Shown here piece by piece: positions 45,241-55,780 of a stretch of 64,000 nucleotides of DNA (positions are counted from its first letter, which is position 1; the number at the start of each line of letters is the position of its first letter). The notes under the pieces were generated by a model. It did no database searches. It worked only from the letters and a program-made list of their open reading frames with translations, and was not told where the DNA came from. The stretch lies in assembly GCA_963920525.1 (NCBI GenBank), contig OY986437.1, positions 54,545,830 through 54,609,829 of the forward strand. The letters run 5' to 3'. The position numbers were made by a program, and so were the translations under genes. This stretch comes from Dichetophora obliterata. Taxonomy: Eukaryota; Arthropoda; Insecta; Diptera; Sciomyzidae.

Positions 45241-47384
45241 ACAGTTTAGTTAATAATAAAACAGTAAGATAATAAAAAATTAAGGTTTAAGCAAATAAAA
45301 ATTATTATAAGAATAAAAAAAAAATAAATATATAATAATAAAAATTTCACAAACAAAAAAACGTAAAAAAGAAAGTAAAAAAATAAAAAAAAAAATTAAA
45401 AACTATAAAACAAAAATAAAAAAAGGATATCTGAAAACCTCCTCGCGGTTAAAGCTGGATAAATCAGAATGTATGCTGACTAGCAAAAATATGAAACATT
45501 TGGAATTACTTCATTCAATATTTTTAAAGTGTACATATAAGTCCGCTGTCGCGGACTCTGCCAGCACTCGTGTTATTGGCAATTCCTCATTGCATCCAGA
45601 TTTTAAAATATTTTTGTTGCTGTCGCTTTTTGTTGTTGTTGTTGCTTTTGCACTCTTTAAATAATTTTCGTGGGCATCGCTGCTATAAACCTTTTAGGTA
45701 TATTTACATTACTTTGAAGAAGAATGTATAAAATTTTCAGATTATAAACAATATTTATTTAACTAATATACTACAGCAAGCCACGGAGCGACATGGACCA
45801 GTGCTTAAAACACGAACTGAGATGGCGACCTTCCTACAGGTCGCAAAATTGATCTTAAACAAAAAATCAAAATATTTTTCTGTTAATTATGAATTTATTT
45901 ATATAATTTTTTTTAATTTTTACTGAAAATGCTCGTTAATTTCTTGTTGACAAAAATTCCAATATAAAATTTTTCAATGGGTCTATTAATCTATAGCAAT
46001 AAAACTCATTTTCTGTTTGTTTGTTTGTTTGGCCTTTATACAAATCTAAACGGCTCAACGGATTTCGCTCAAACTAGGTATATATATTAAATGCATCCTA
46101 TCTTAAAGTGTTACATACTTAGTTTTTGCCACGCCCCCTTCGAAATTTTTCAACTAACGGTAATTTTGTTATTATAAAACTTTTTAGTATCGGAGTTTTT
46201 TGTGTATTTAATTTTAAAAAATTTCTGTTATTTTGACATCAAAAACATTCACATATATTCAAAATTGTAGAAATTTTAAGTACAACGACTTTTTCATAAA
46301 ACATCGTTACCTAAGAATGAGAAAAAAACGACATGAAAATCAAAGTTTGGTCTTTCGATGCAAGTATCTCCGCTGTCCATTAATATATTTCATTAAAATT
46401 TTTTTGTTCAAAAATTCAATAAAATCACTTCACAAAAATAGGTTGAACTGTACCGTTCAGTCAGTGTATATATGTTTTATGATTATGCCAAAAAAGGTCC
46501 AAAATATTGACTTTTTACTCCAGAAATGACTTAAAAATGGTTGTTGTTGTAAAAATTAAATCAATTAAAAATTGCACATCTGGCTACCTTTCATATGACA
46601 TAGCATTTATTTGCAAAAATTCTTCTAGCTAAGCGCAAAAATTATTTTACTGTTTTTGTCATCAAAACAAAAAGGGTACCCCCATTGATTTGATTTTTTC
46701 GCGAAATTTATTTTTCCAAAATGTTGTTTTTTATATTTTTTACAAAAAAGTCAAGTCTCAAAAATAATTTACATTTTTTTTGCATAAAAAATGAATTCTG
46801 AAGATGTAAGAAATTGCACCAACTATCAGACTCAGTTTATTTTATTTTTTATTTTAGACACAAACCAATTGTTATTTGCCAACTGGAAAAACACTAGAAA
46901 ATTAAAGGAAGTTTGGTGTCCATTTTCCATTTTTTTACAAATTTGATTTCCATATGCGAAGTGCAAGTAAAGTTTTTACCAGTTAACATTAAATTCAGTT
47001 TAAAACTAAAAAACAGTTTTTGATTGTGAAAAAAACCGTTATAAAATTATTCCTTAGTTTTTTACTAAGCACGGTAAATTTTTTAATATTCTTAAAGTAA
47101 TCTCGAGCCATACAATCTCTATTATGGTTCCTGATATGTCCTTTCACCTATACCCATTTAAAAAAGTATTGTGTTTGATAGTCGCATCAAAAGTTTGTTT
47201 ATGCACGCCGAGCCCATGTTGCACCGTTTTTCTCTGCACTGTAACTTTTCCAAATATTCATTTAAAAAGCCAACATTTTTTGTTACTTCGTTTTTTACGT
47301 TTGTCTTTCGACCCTCAAAACTTGAAGCAAACCGGAGACAAAATGGTTGCTGAGATCGTGGCCGAGATGGCATGGCAATATAAA
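45241..47384. other. Unassigned sequence with a Helitron-like 5' fragment
   Basis: About 45993-46140 has a TGTTTGTTTGTTTGTTTGGC stretch and CCACGCCCCC like the Helitron-like segments at 16-17 kb. A-rich simple sequence fills 45290-45425. No gene is supported. Confidence 0.4.
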
Positions 47385-47585
47385 ATTGCAGTTCAGTCTC
47401 CGACCAACTCTCGTCTCGATAAGTTGTTTGTCAAAGACCGCCTTCTACAATCGTATTCCGTTTCTTTTTCGCTCTTGCCATTAGGTAGTGTTGTTGTTTT
47501 TTTTTTTTGATATTATTTTCACGTGTTTTTTCTCTGACTTGGAAGTAAACCATAACTTTCATTTTTTAATTTTTTGTGCTGTTTA

Positions 47586-48819
47586 ATGTGGTGTGATTCC
47601 CCGCTTCCTCCGGGTAATCGGTTTAGGGAGCTTGACGAAGTTACCCTAAACAGTCCCCGGCAGAAAAGAAAAAAAATGACAACTAAAATTACTGATCTAG
47701 TGTTCCCTTTACTTCCTGAAAAAAGTGCTCCTCAAATAAACCCAAAGTTTGTATTGATCAAATCAAATGATGACGAAAAACCGCTATCTAGTTTTAGTGT
47801 GTTTGCAAAAAAAAAGCATTGGATTCCATTAGCACTGAAATTGAAACAGTAAGTATGCTTCGCGATGGCAGCCTGCTTGTTTTAACTAAAAACCAGAAAG
47901 TTGCTGATAAGTTTACTCGAACCAAATCTTTTGGTGGCCTATGTTCAGTATCAATTTCTCTACATGAAACTCTAAATTCTTGCAAAGGCACCATTTTTGA
48001 TCGTAATCTGATCCCTACCCCAGAAAATGAAATTCTTGAAGATTTAAAAAACCAAGGGGTCTCTGGTGTCTATAAATTTACAAAACTTGATGGTGACAAA
48101 CGCGTTCCTTCCGGTCTTATTGTCTTCTTCTCTTCTTACTTTCAACAGATATCAAACTCCTAACTCTATCGATATAGCCTGGTACAAACTCCCCGTTCGG
48201 GAATATTACCCCAATCCTATGCGATGCAAGAATTGCCAAATTCTGCACATTTAAATATTGTAAAAAGAACCCAGCTTGCGTCACCTGTAATCTACCACCA
48301 CACCCCCCTCTTCCCTGCACTCGCGAAATGTGTGCCAATTGTTTCGAACCTCACCCAGCCTCTTCTACATCATGTCCAAGGCTTAAGCAACAAAAAGAAA
48401 TTCTTAAAATTAAGACTCAAAAAAAATGTAGCATAGCTGACGCTAGACGCATACATAAGCAAGAAAATCCCATCCAAGTCAAAGAACACATTTCATACAC
48501 TTCGGCCTTAAAACATAATGCCGATAACAGCATCACAAACAGCAATCAAAAAACTTCAACCGAAACTAATATCAAAACGCAACAACAAAATTCAACTCTT
48601 TCTCTCCCTTTTAATAACTTCTCAAATGATTCAGCAACGAATCTCTCTTCTTCAACGGAACCTTTTAATAACACTAACAAAATTATGGAAACATTAACAG
48701 ACAACAATTTAACAACAAATACTGCAACTTCTCTACCAACTTCTACTTCTTTTTCACCTCCCTTACTAGAAACCCCTTACACACAAACCTCTTCACTGGT
48801 AGACTCTCCTTCTCATTAA
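47586..48819 (+). pseudogene. ORF1 (gag-like) of the I-clade element, frameshifted
   Basis: ORF1 encodes the RNA-binding nucleocapsid-like protein that packages element RNA. The reading starts MWCDSPLPPGNRFRE and passes through at least three frames. The first shift is at an A9 run (about 47808-47816), the second between 48120 and 48145, and the third at the first zinc knuckle (about 48240). Visible pieces are RDGSLLVLTKN, WYKLPVREYYPNPMRCKNC, TFKYCKKNPACVTC and CANCFEPHPASSTSC, i.e. Cys/His knuckles split across frames, then a Ser/Thr/Asn-rich tail ending at 48819. As sequenced, no full ORF1 protein can be made. Confidence 0.75.
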
Positions 48820-48932
48820 AACGATCTCACTCTTTTTTCAGACTTTTCAGAATAACAATTTACTCTCTTTTTACAATTTAGGTTTATTGTATTTAAGAGA
48901 AAAATTTTTTATTATTTGAATTTATTTTCGCG

Positions 48933-51900
48933 ATGCTCAATATTCTTCAATGGAACATTCGAGGTTATCGTAAAAATTATATAGATCTACAAATGCTTAT
49001 AAAAGAACAGATTCCGGCAATAATTTGCCTTCAAGAAACCCATTGTAAATTTGACGAAATTCCAATTGTACCAAACGCCTATACTGGGTATTTCCATAAC
49101 TTTCCCCATAATCATACTGCAAAGCAGGGTGCTGCGATACTTATTAATAAATCTTTGCCGCATAGGCTGCTCAATATACCTTCTAGCATATCTCATGTAG
49201 CTGTTGAATTAAATTTAAAAATAAAATTCACTATCCTCTCAATGTACATTCCCCCCGCACAAGCAATCTCAATGAGTGATCTAACAAATATTTTTAACAA
49301 CATATTCTCTCCAGTCCTGCTCTTAGGGGACCTCAATGGGTGGAGTTCACTTTGGGGCTCAGCTTCATCAAACCAAAGGGGACATATTTTAGAAGATTTT
49401 ATTTTTGCTTCCAATCTTTGTGTTTTAAATGATGGCTCTGCCACCCACTTTAGCACACACAGCTCCTACACATGTGTTGACGTTAGTTTTTGCTCTGCGC
49501 GCTTATTGCCCCATTGTTCCTGGCGTACAATTAATGATTTACACAATAGTGATCATTTTCCTTTAATTACAACTGTTACTTTTAATTCAAATACAGTTCA
49601 AAGATCACCTAGACTTCCCCAATATAACACTAAAAGAGCCGATTGGACCTTGTTCCAAAGAAATCTCCCAATCATTTCTGAAAAATACCTAGTGTCCCCT
49701 AATGTCAATAAGGAAGCTGCCCAGATACACAAGATTTTCCACTCTGCTGCCAAAGGCGCTATCCCTCAAACCATTTACAGGAAATATTCGAAAACTGTCC
49801 CCTGGTGGTCCTCAGAGCTTAAAAAACTCAGGGATGCGAAACAAGAAGCATGGCGATTCTATCAAAGAAATGTCTCCATTGATAATCTAATTGATTATAA
49901 ACGTAAAAATGCTCTTTTCAACAAGGCCAGAAAGAAAGCAAAGGAGTCTAGTTTTAACAATTTTACTAAATCCGTTAAACCTAAAGCTTCCCCTTCTGAC
50001 AACTGGAGAGCAATTCGTACTCTAGTTGGTACATTGCCCCCCTCTGCCATTAAAGTAGTCAATATCAATAATAATTGTCTTGTTGAACCGTTTGAAATTG
50101 CTGAAGAGTTCGCTAAAACGTGGTCTTCTACTTCCCAAGACTCAAATTTCACACATGACTTTCAAAACAATAAAATCAATATCCTTAACTTACCCATCAG
50201 CCTAAATTGCTCCAAATTTACCCAACAAATTGAATCTATATTATCCTTTAATGAGCTTGAACTTAGCCTAAAATCATCCTCTAGCAAAACTCCCGGATTT
50301 GACCAGATTCCATATGATATGATAAAAAACGCCCCAATTTCTTTTAAACACCGTTTACTTAACCTCTATAACAACATTTTTGACACCGGTATCATCCCAC
50401 AAAGCTATAAAACTGCCATAGTTATCCCTATAAATAAACCCCATAAGCCAAGAGATCTCATTGATTCATATAGACCCATTTCTTTACTCCCTTGCGCTGG
50501 CAAAATATTAGAAAAAATCATATCCAAGCGTCTTATGTGGTTAATAAAAACTTATAGGTTAATTTCCTGCAATCAAGTTGCATTCCAGCCTGGTTCTGGG
50601 ACAATGGACGCTTTACTATATCTCGATCATTTGATATGCAGGAACCTTTCTGCTAAAAATCATATCTCAATTTTGTCGATTGATTTCGTTAAGGCCTTCG
50701 ATAAAGTTGGAATTCATATTGTTTTGAAAAAACTTACCGAATGGTGCATCGGGCCAAAAATCTATTCATACATTAAATCTTTTTTAACTCACAGACAATT
50801 TAGATGTAAAACTAGCAACGTGTTTTCAAAAACGTACTCGCTGTCTAATGGAATACCGCAGGGCTCGCCTCTATCGGTGACATTATTCATCATTGCCTTC
50901 GACGACCTAAGCCGTATCATTCTTAATAACAAAAACCTGGAACATTGCATATATGCTGACGATCTGTACATTGTAGCCAAACAACAAGACACAAATGAAA
51001 TTAAAAGAAATTTCTCTGGAACCCTAGACGCAATTGGCTCTTGGTCAAAATCATCCGGTGCTCTAATTTCATTAGAAAAAACTAAACATCTTCATATTTG
51101 TAAAAAAATTAACTGCAATAACCTATCTATAACTTATAACAATATTAGAATCGAAAATGTGAATTATTTGAAAATTTTAGGAATATATTTTGATTGTAAA
51201 TATACTTTTAACAAACACTGTAGCTACTTAAAAACCAATTTATCTTCCCGATTAAATGTTGTAAAATACCTTTCTTCCTCAAAAAGCCAAATTCATACCA
51301 ACTTCCTGCTTAATTTTACCAAATTAACAGTTTTGTCAAAAATTGATTACGGGTTGCTAATCTACGGGAGTTGCGCCAAAACCCACATAAAGAATATGCA
51401 ATCTCCTTACCATGCTGCAATCAAATCGAGCTTGAGAGCTTTTCGAACATCTCCTTTGATGAACTTGTATGCTGAAAGCGGATTGGAATCTATTCAAAAT
51501 AGAATAAAAACCCTGACATGTCGTAGTTTACATAAACTCCTCTGCTCGAACTCCAGCCTCCTGTATAAGTCAATCTACTCCACAAAAAATAGAATTACAA
51601 AAATGAAGAAACCATCTGCTATTTCACTTCTGATTGCTACTGCAAGGTCTTATGGAATTAATATAAATGGAACATTGACCAAACGGGAAATTCTTCCACC
51701 ATGGAAGCTAAGCCAAAACAGTTTTATCTCAAATCTGGCTTGCTACCAAAAGGACAAAACCTCCCCAGCTGCATACATCCAACTTTTCCGAGATTGCTTT
51801 CAAACCTACAAAAGTAACAGCTGGCATTTTCTCTACACAGATGGTTCCAAATCCAAGGACTGCGTATCTTTTGCTGTAGTAGATGATAGTGGTCATATTG

Positions 51901-52631
51901 TATCTCACGGACTGATGGTAGAACCGGCTTCGATTTTTGACGCCGAGGCAAAAGCAATAACCGCTGCATTAGACTTTTGCAAAAAATCAAGAAACCAGTT
52001 TATTATCTGTACTGACAGCAAATCTGTCTTCGAAGCAGCTAAATCAATTTGCAATCACCATGAAACGGTTATACAAATAAAACAAAACCTCATCGCAATG
52101 AACAAAAAAGCCAAAATCATGTGGATACCAGGCCACGCAGGCATTCAAGGGAATGAGAACGCAGATCATGCCGCCAAATCTGTTCTTCAACACCCAGCTC
52201 ATTATTTTAATCCTCGATCTAAGAACTCAATTACCAAAAGCGCTCTCGAAAAACTTCAAAGTGAAATTTCTTTACACTGGACCAACTACAACCACAACTA
52301 CAAAAAATCCAATCCTCATAACATCCCGCTGAGGTTACCCGACACCACCACCACTAAACAAAACAAATGCTTCACCAGAATTCGACTGGAACACACTACT
52401 GCCACACATCTGTTTCTTTTGAAAAAAGAACCTCAACCTCGCTGTCATTTTTGCAACGGCGCCTCACTAACAATTCCGCATGTCCTCTCCAATTGCCCCT
52501 CCTTAGCTTCAGTCTACTCTTCCTTCTTTTCGAACTCTTCTCCATATTACTTCCTTTCAAATCCTTCAGACTCTAATGTAAATATTATTTTCAATTTTTT
52601 AAAAAAATTAGACTTGCATAACAGTATTTAA
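48933..52631 (+). CDS. ORF2 polyprotein: endonuclease, reverse transcriptase, RNase H
   Basis: It nicks target DNA, copies element RNA at the nick and degrades the template. It is 1232 residues without a stop. Residues 1-215 are an APE-type endonuclease (QWNIRG 6-11, QETH 34-37, GDLNGW 132-137, SDHFP 206-210). About 440-740 is reverse transcriptase (YRPISLLPCAGK from 513, SIDFVKAFD 582-590, GIPQGSPLS from 640, YADD 674-677). About 962-1090 is RNase H with a full set of acidic residues (D970 in YTDGS, E1005, D1028 in CTDS, D1078) and H1068 in PGHAG. A C-terminal knuckle has C1171, C1174, H1183 and C1188. ATG at 48933 is the first in frame and lies 113 bp after the ORF1 stop. All catalytic residues are present, so the protein could be active even though ORF1 is broken. 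Confidence 0.95.
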   Translation: MLNILQWNIRGYRKNYIDLQMLIKEQIPAIICLQETHCKFDEIPIVPNAYTGYFHNFPHNHTAKQGAAILINKSLPHRLLNIPSSISHVAVELNLKIKFTILSMYIPPAQAISMSDLTNIFNNIFSPVLLLGDLNGWSSLWGSASSNQRGHILEDFIFASNLCVLNDGSATHFSTHSSYTCVDVSFCSARLLPHCSWRTINDLHNSDHFPLITTVTFNSNTVQRSPRLPQYNTKRADWTLFQRNLPIISEKYLVSPNVNKEAAQIHKIFHSAAKGAIPQTIYRKYSKTVPWWSSELKKLRDAKQEAWRFYQRNVSIDNLIDYKRKNALFNKARKKAKESSFNNFTKSVKPKASPSDNWRAIRTLVGTLPPSAIKVVNINNNCLVEPFEIAEEFAKTWSSTSQDSNFTHDFQNNKINILNLPISLNCSKFTQQIESILSFNELELSLKSSSSKTPGFDQIPYDMIKNAPISFKHRLLNLYNNIFDTGIIPQSYKTAIVIPINKPHKPRDLIDSYRPISLLPCAGKILEKIISKRLMWLIKTYRLISCNQVAFQPGSGTMDALLYLDHLICRNLSAKNHISILSIDFVKAFDKVGIHIVLKKLTEWCIGPKIYSYIKSFLTHRQFRCKTSNVFSKTYSLSNGIPQGSPLSVTLFIIAFDDLSRIILNNKNLEHCIYADDLYIVAKQQDTNEIKRNFSGTLDAIGSWSKSSGALISLEKTKHLHICKKINCNNLSITYNNIRIENVNYLKILGIYFDCKYTFNKHCSYLKTNLSSRLNVVKYLSSSKSQIHTNFLLNFTKLTVLSKIDYGLLIYGSCAKTHIKNMQSPYHAAIKSSLRAFRTSPLMNLYAESGLESIQNRIKTLTCRSLHKLLCSNSSLLYKSIYSTKNRITKMKKPSAISLLIATARSYGININGTLTKREILPPWKLSQNSFISNLACYQKDKTSPAAYIQLFRDCFQTYKSNSWHFLYTDGSKSKDCVSFAVVDDSGHIVSHGLMVEPASIFDAEAKAITAALDFCKKSRNQFIICTDSKSVFEAAKSICNHHETVIQIKQNLIAMNKKAKIMWIPGHAGIQGNENADHAAKSVLQHPAHYFNPRSKNSITKSALEKLQSEISLHWTNYNHNYKKSNPHNIPLRLPDTTTTKQNKCFTRIRLEHTTATHLFLLKKEPQPRCHFCNGASLTIPHVLSNCPSLASVYSSFFSNSSPYYFLSNPSDSNVNIIFNFLKKLDLHNSI

Positions 52632-52889
52632 TAGATCTACAATTAGACTTTTCGTAATTCCTTAATTTCAATCAATGCCGATAGCCATAGCTGCTAGTGC
52701 TTTTCTTTTACTTATTGTAAATTTACTTTATAATAAATAATTAATAAAAAAAAAAAAAAAAATTGCAGTTCCTGATTCGTAAACATCTTGATGTATGCAA
52801 TTTTTTAAACAGCCCTAAATTTATGTTTTTTTTATTTCGCTTACCTTTTTACTATAACTTTATGAATAGATAACACAAAATAAAATATA

Positions 52890-54553
52890 CAGTGGGTCAA
52901 TAAAGAAGTCGGACAAACAGGAAACCAAACATTACGTATGAAAGAAAATTTGAAGGAAACAAAATATTGCTTTGGTTTATTTTTTATTTATTATGTATTT
53001 ATATATACTATTAAAAACAATAACAACATAATTTAAATTAGCTTCATTTTATAAAAAAAAAATAAAAATATAATTCGTGAACAAAATTAACATCAAAAAA
53101 GAACTCGGACATGTGGCAACGCTGTTTGCTACTAAACATTTTGAAAAAGGGGAATCACAGTTTTTGCTTTGTTTGTAGTAGATGCAATAAACTAAAGCAG
53201 TTTTTGTGTATTTTGAAGCTTCGGAGCAAACAATTTTTCAAAATAAAAGTGAAAATGGGTAGACAACGTGGACAAAGCTCAATCGAAGTTCGAGAACTTA
53301 TTATACGGCACTATGAAGAAGGAAAAACGGTTCGGCAGATCAGTGAAATAGTTGACAGGCCCCGTTCTACAGTTCACGACGTTATAAAACGTTTTAAAAT
53401 TAATAAATCAGTGGAAAATAAGACAAAATCTGGAAGGCCTAAATTGTTCTCGAGTCATGATGAACGCTGGATAGTAAGCCAAATAAAAAAACAACCTATC
53501 CTCAGTGCACCAAACCTAACAACGGAGGTGGCAAAACATCTTAACATCACCTGCTGCCCAGAAACTGTAAGGTTAGTACTGCGGAAAAAAAATTTTCATG
53601 GAAGGGTTGCAAGGAAAAAACCCTTCGTAAGTGAAATCAATAGAAAAAAAAGAATTAATTTTGCAAAAAGCCATGAAAACAAAAATTTTGAGTACTGGAG
53701 TCATGTTTTATTCTCTGATGAGAGTAAATTCAACATTTTCATATCAGATGGGCAATCATATGTATGGAGGAAGCCAAACGAAGAGCTGAAGGAGAAAAAT
53801 TTACGCCCAACTGTTAAACACAGAGGTGGTTCCGTAATGGTCTGGGGCAGTATGTCTGCAGCTGGGCCCGGAAATTTGTGTTTTGTTGAAGGCAATATGG
53901 ACCAAAAGCAATACCTAGCCATTTTAAAGGAAAACTTGGTTAATAGTGCTGAAAAATTGGGGATAAAAAATAGTTTTCACTTCTACCAAGATAACGACCC
54001 CAAACACAAGGCGCAAAATGTGCGTTTGTGGTTATTGTATAACTGTCCAAAAGTACTGGAAACTCCTCCTTAATCACCTGACATTAATGTCATTGAACAT
54101 TTATGGGCCCACTTGGAAATTCAATTAAAAAATCACTCCATTAAAAACAAAAAGGACTTGGAAAATGCTTTAATGGAAGAATGGGCTAAAATAGATCCCT
54201 CCGTCTGCAGAAAATTGGTAGAGTCAATGCCAAAGCGGCTAAAAGCTGTTAAAAAAGGCAAAGGCTTGCCAACAAAATACTAAATAAAAGTTTTTTTTTT
54301 AATTTTATTTATACTTAAAATTTATTATGAATGTCCGAGTTCTTTTTTGACATGAATTTTGTTCACGAATTATATTTTTATTTTTTTTTTATAAAATGAA
54401 GCTCATTTAAATTATGTTGTTATTGTTTTTAATAGTATATATAAATACATACTAAATAAAAAATAAACCAAAGCAATATTTTGTTTCCTTCAAATTTTCT
54501 TTCATACTTAATGTTTGGTTACCTGTTTGTCCGACTTCTTTATTGACCCACTG
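52890..54553 (+). mobile_element. Complete Tc1-like transposon, 1664 bp
   Basis: The TIRs span 52890-53112 and 54331-54553 (223 bp each) and begin CAGTGGGTCAATAAAGAAGT. They are almost identical apart from scattered substitutions. TA target duplications lie at 52888-52889 and 54554-54555. The element sits 117 bp past the I-clade insertion. Long TIRs of this kind are known from Minos-like and some Paris/Bari-like elements. Confidence 0.93.
53255..54283 (+). pseudogene. Tc1-like DD34E transposase with one premature stop
   Basis: Cut-and-paste transposase binding the TIRs. The start chosen is MGRQRGQSSIEVREL (53255); the frame extends upstream into the TIR, which is not coding. Residues 7-50 form the first helix-turn-helix, followed by an SGRPK motif (59-63) linking to the second HTH. 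The catalytic triad is D155 (FSDESKF), D246 (YQDNDPKH) and E281 (VIEHLW). There are 34 residues between the last two, the Tc1 signature. Full length would be 342 residues, normal for the family. Codon 273 is TAA (54071-54073) in TPP-stop-SPD, where Tc1 proteins usually have Gln: a probable CAA to TAA change just before the catalytic Glu. The rest of the frame is open, so inactivation looks recent. Confidence 0.93.
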
Positions 54554-54555
54554 TA

Positions 54556-55780
54556 AGTATAAACAAGTTGTTGCAGTTGTACACATATCGACACACAAAC
54601 ACATATAAGGCCTATAAAAACTGCTTGCTAAACTTAATTAACAATTTTCAAAATACATTCAAGAAACTACATACGTCATTATCCATAGCACAAATAAATA
54701 ACATACAAAATATAAACTAAAACTGAAAATAATGGCGTCGTTTTAAAGAACCATAAAACAAAATAAGAACAAAAAATAACAATAAGTTATGATGTCGTTT
54801 CTGCAAAGCGAAAATTTCAATTATATTATTATATTTATAGAAATGTTGATGTTCGTTCATACAAGCAAAACCATTAAAAACGTTTATATGAATATTTTAA
54901 ATAAAAAGAAATAGCAAAAAAGCATTTTGAAACCAGCTCTCTTCAGTGGGTGTTCCCTTAAATTTTGTATTTTGTTTGTAAACTCTTGAACTATGTTTAA
55001 AAAACTCTTTAATGTGACTTTAATGAATATTATTTTGCTCTTTCCAACCGACCTTCTACGAGAGCAGCAAAAAGCTATTAACTAATGGATTTTGATGATC
55101 TTCCAACAGTAAAACAACAGCTTTTGGAACATAAACCACAATTTATTGAGAGCACTATTTAGATTGCTGATGCTTTGTGTTGTTTTCGCAGTAATGTAAT
55201 GTTTAAAAAATTTGTAAAAGTGTTGCTACCTCTTAGAAAAAAAAACAGTATTTACTATAAATTGCATATTTATTATTATTTATAAGGCCTGTATTTTTAA
55301 CATTTTTTATAATTTTGAACTCTGGACATGAGGTAATATTTAAGGTTGCCTTTTTAAGGTTAATTAATTACAATATGAATAAAAACTTTATTATATATAA
55401 GTAGTTAGTTAAACATAAAAAATTTTTCTATGTATGCTTAAATATAATTATTAGTTTTTTATTGTCATTCGTTGTTGTTCTTAAAACTATTAGTAGAAAG
55501 CAAGCAAATCTGCATTAATATATAAAAACAAAGATTAGAAGAGTAGTTTATAAGAATTATGCTTAAATTATTTTTTCAAAAGTGCTCAGAGGAAAACACC
55601 TGTCTCTTGACATATAAATAATTTAAAATTACTACTACTATTAAAATGTATAAAAAAAATTTCAATATAATTTTAACTACTTTTGTATTTACCCTAATTT
55701 CATGTAACTGTTGGTTTAATATAAGTATAAAAACTGCGTTAAGCATTTATGTTAGTAATTAAAAATGATTATTGTATTGT
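54556..55780. other. Intergenic sequence and probable 3' UTR of the transporter
   Basis: No gene. On the minus strand AATAAA signals occur at 55458-55463 and 55387-55392, downstream of the transporter stop codon; either could serve polyadenylation. Confidence 0.45.

Larger units (their letters stand above)
47395..52762 (+). mobile_element. Full-length I-clade non-LTR retrotransposon
   Basis: ATTGCAGTTC flanks both ends (47385-47394 and 52763-52772), a target-site duplication. The element has a 5' region of about 190 bp, ORF1, ORF2 (48933-52631) and a 3' end AATAATTAATAAAAA followed by a poly(A) tail. The endonuclease, RT, RNase H order with a C-terminal Cys/His knuckle places it in the I group. 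An intact 5' end is unusual for a LINE. Confidence 0.88.

Noticed and set aside
47124..47510. 128-codon ORF spanning the 5' boundary of the I-clade element
   Set aside because: It crosses the insertion junction at 47394/47395, so it is a chance frame.
53111..53254. Upstream extension of the Tc1 transposase frame into the left TIR
   Set aside because: Transposase homology starts at MGRQRG (53255); the upstream part is TIR and leader sequence.
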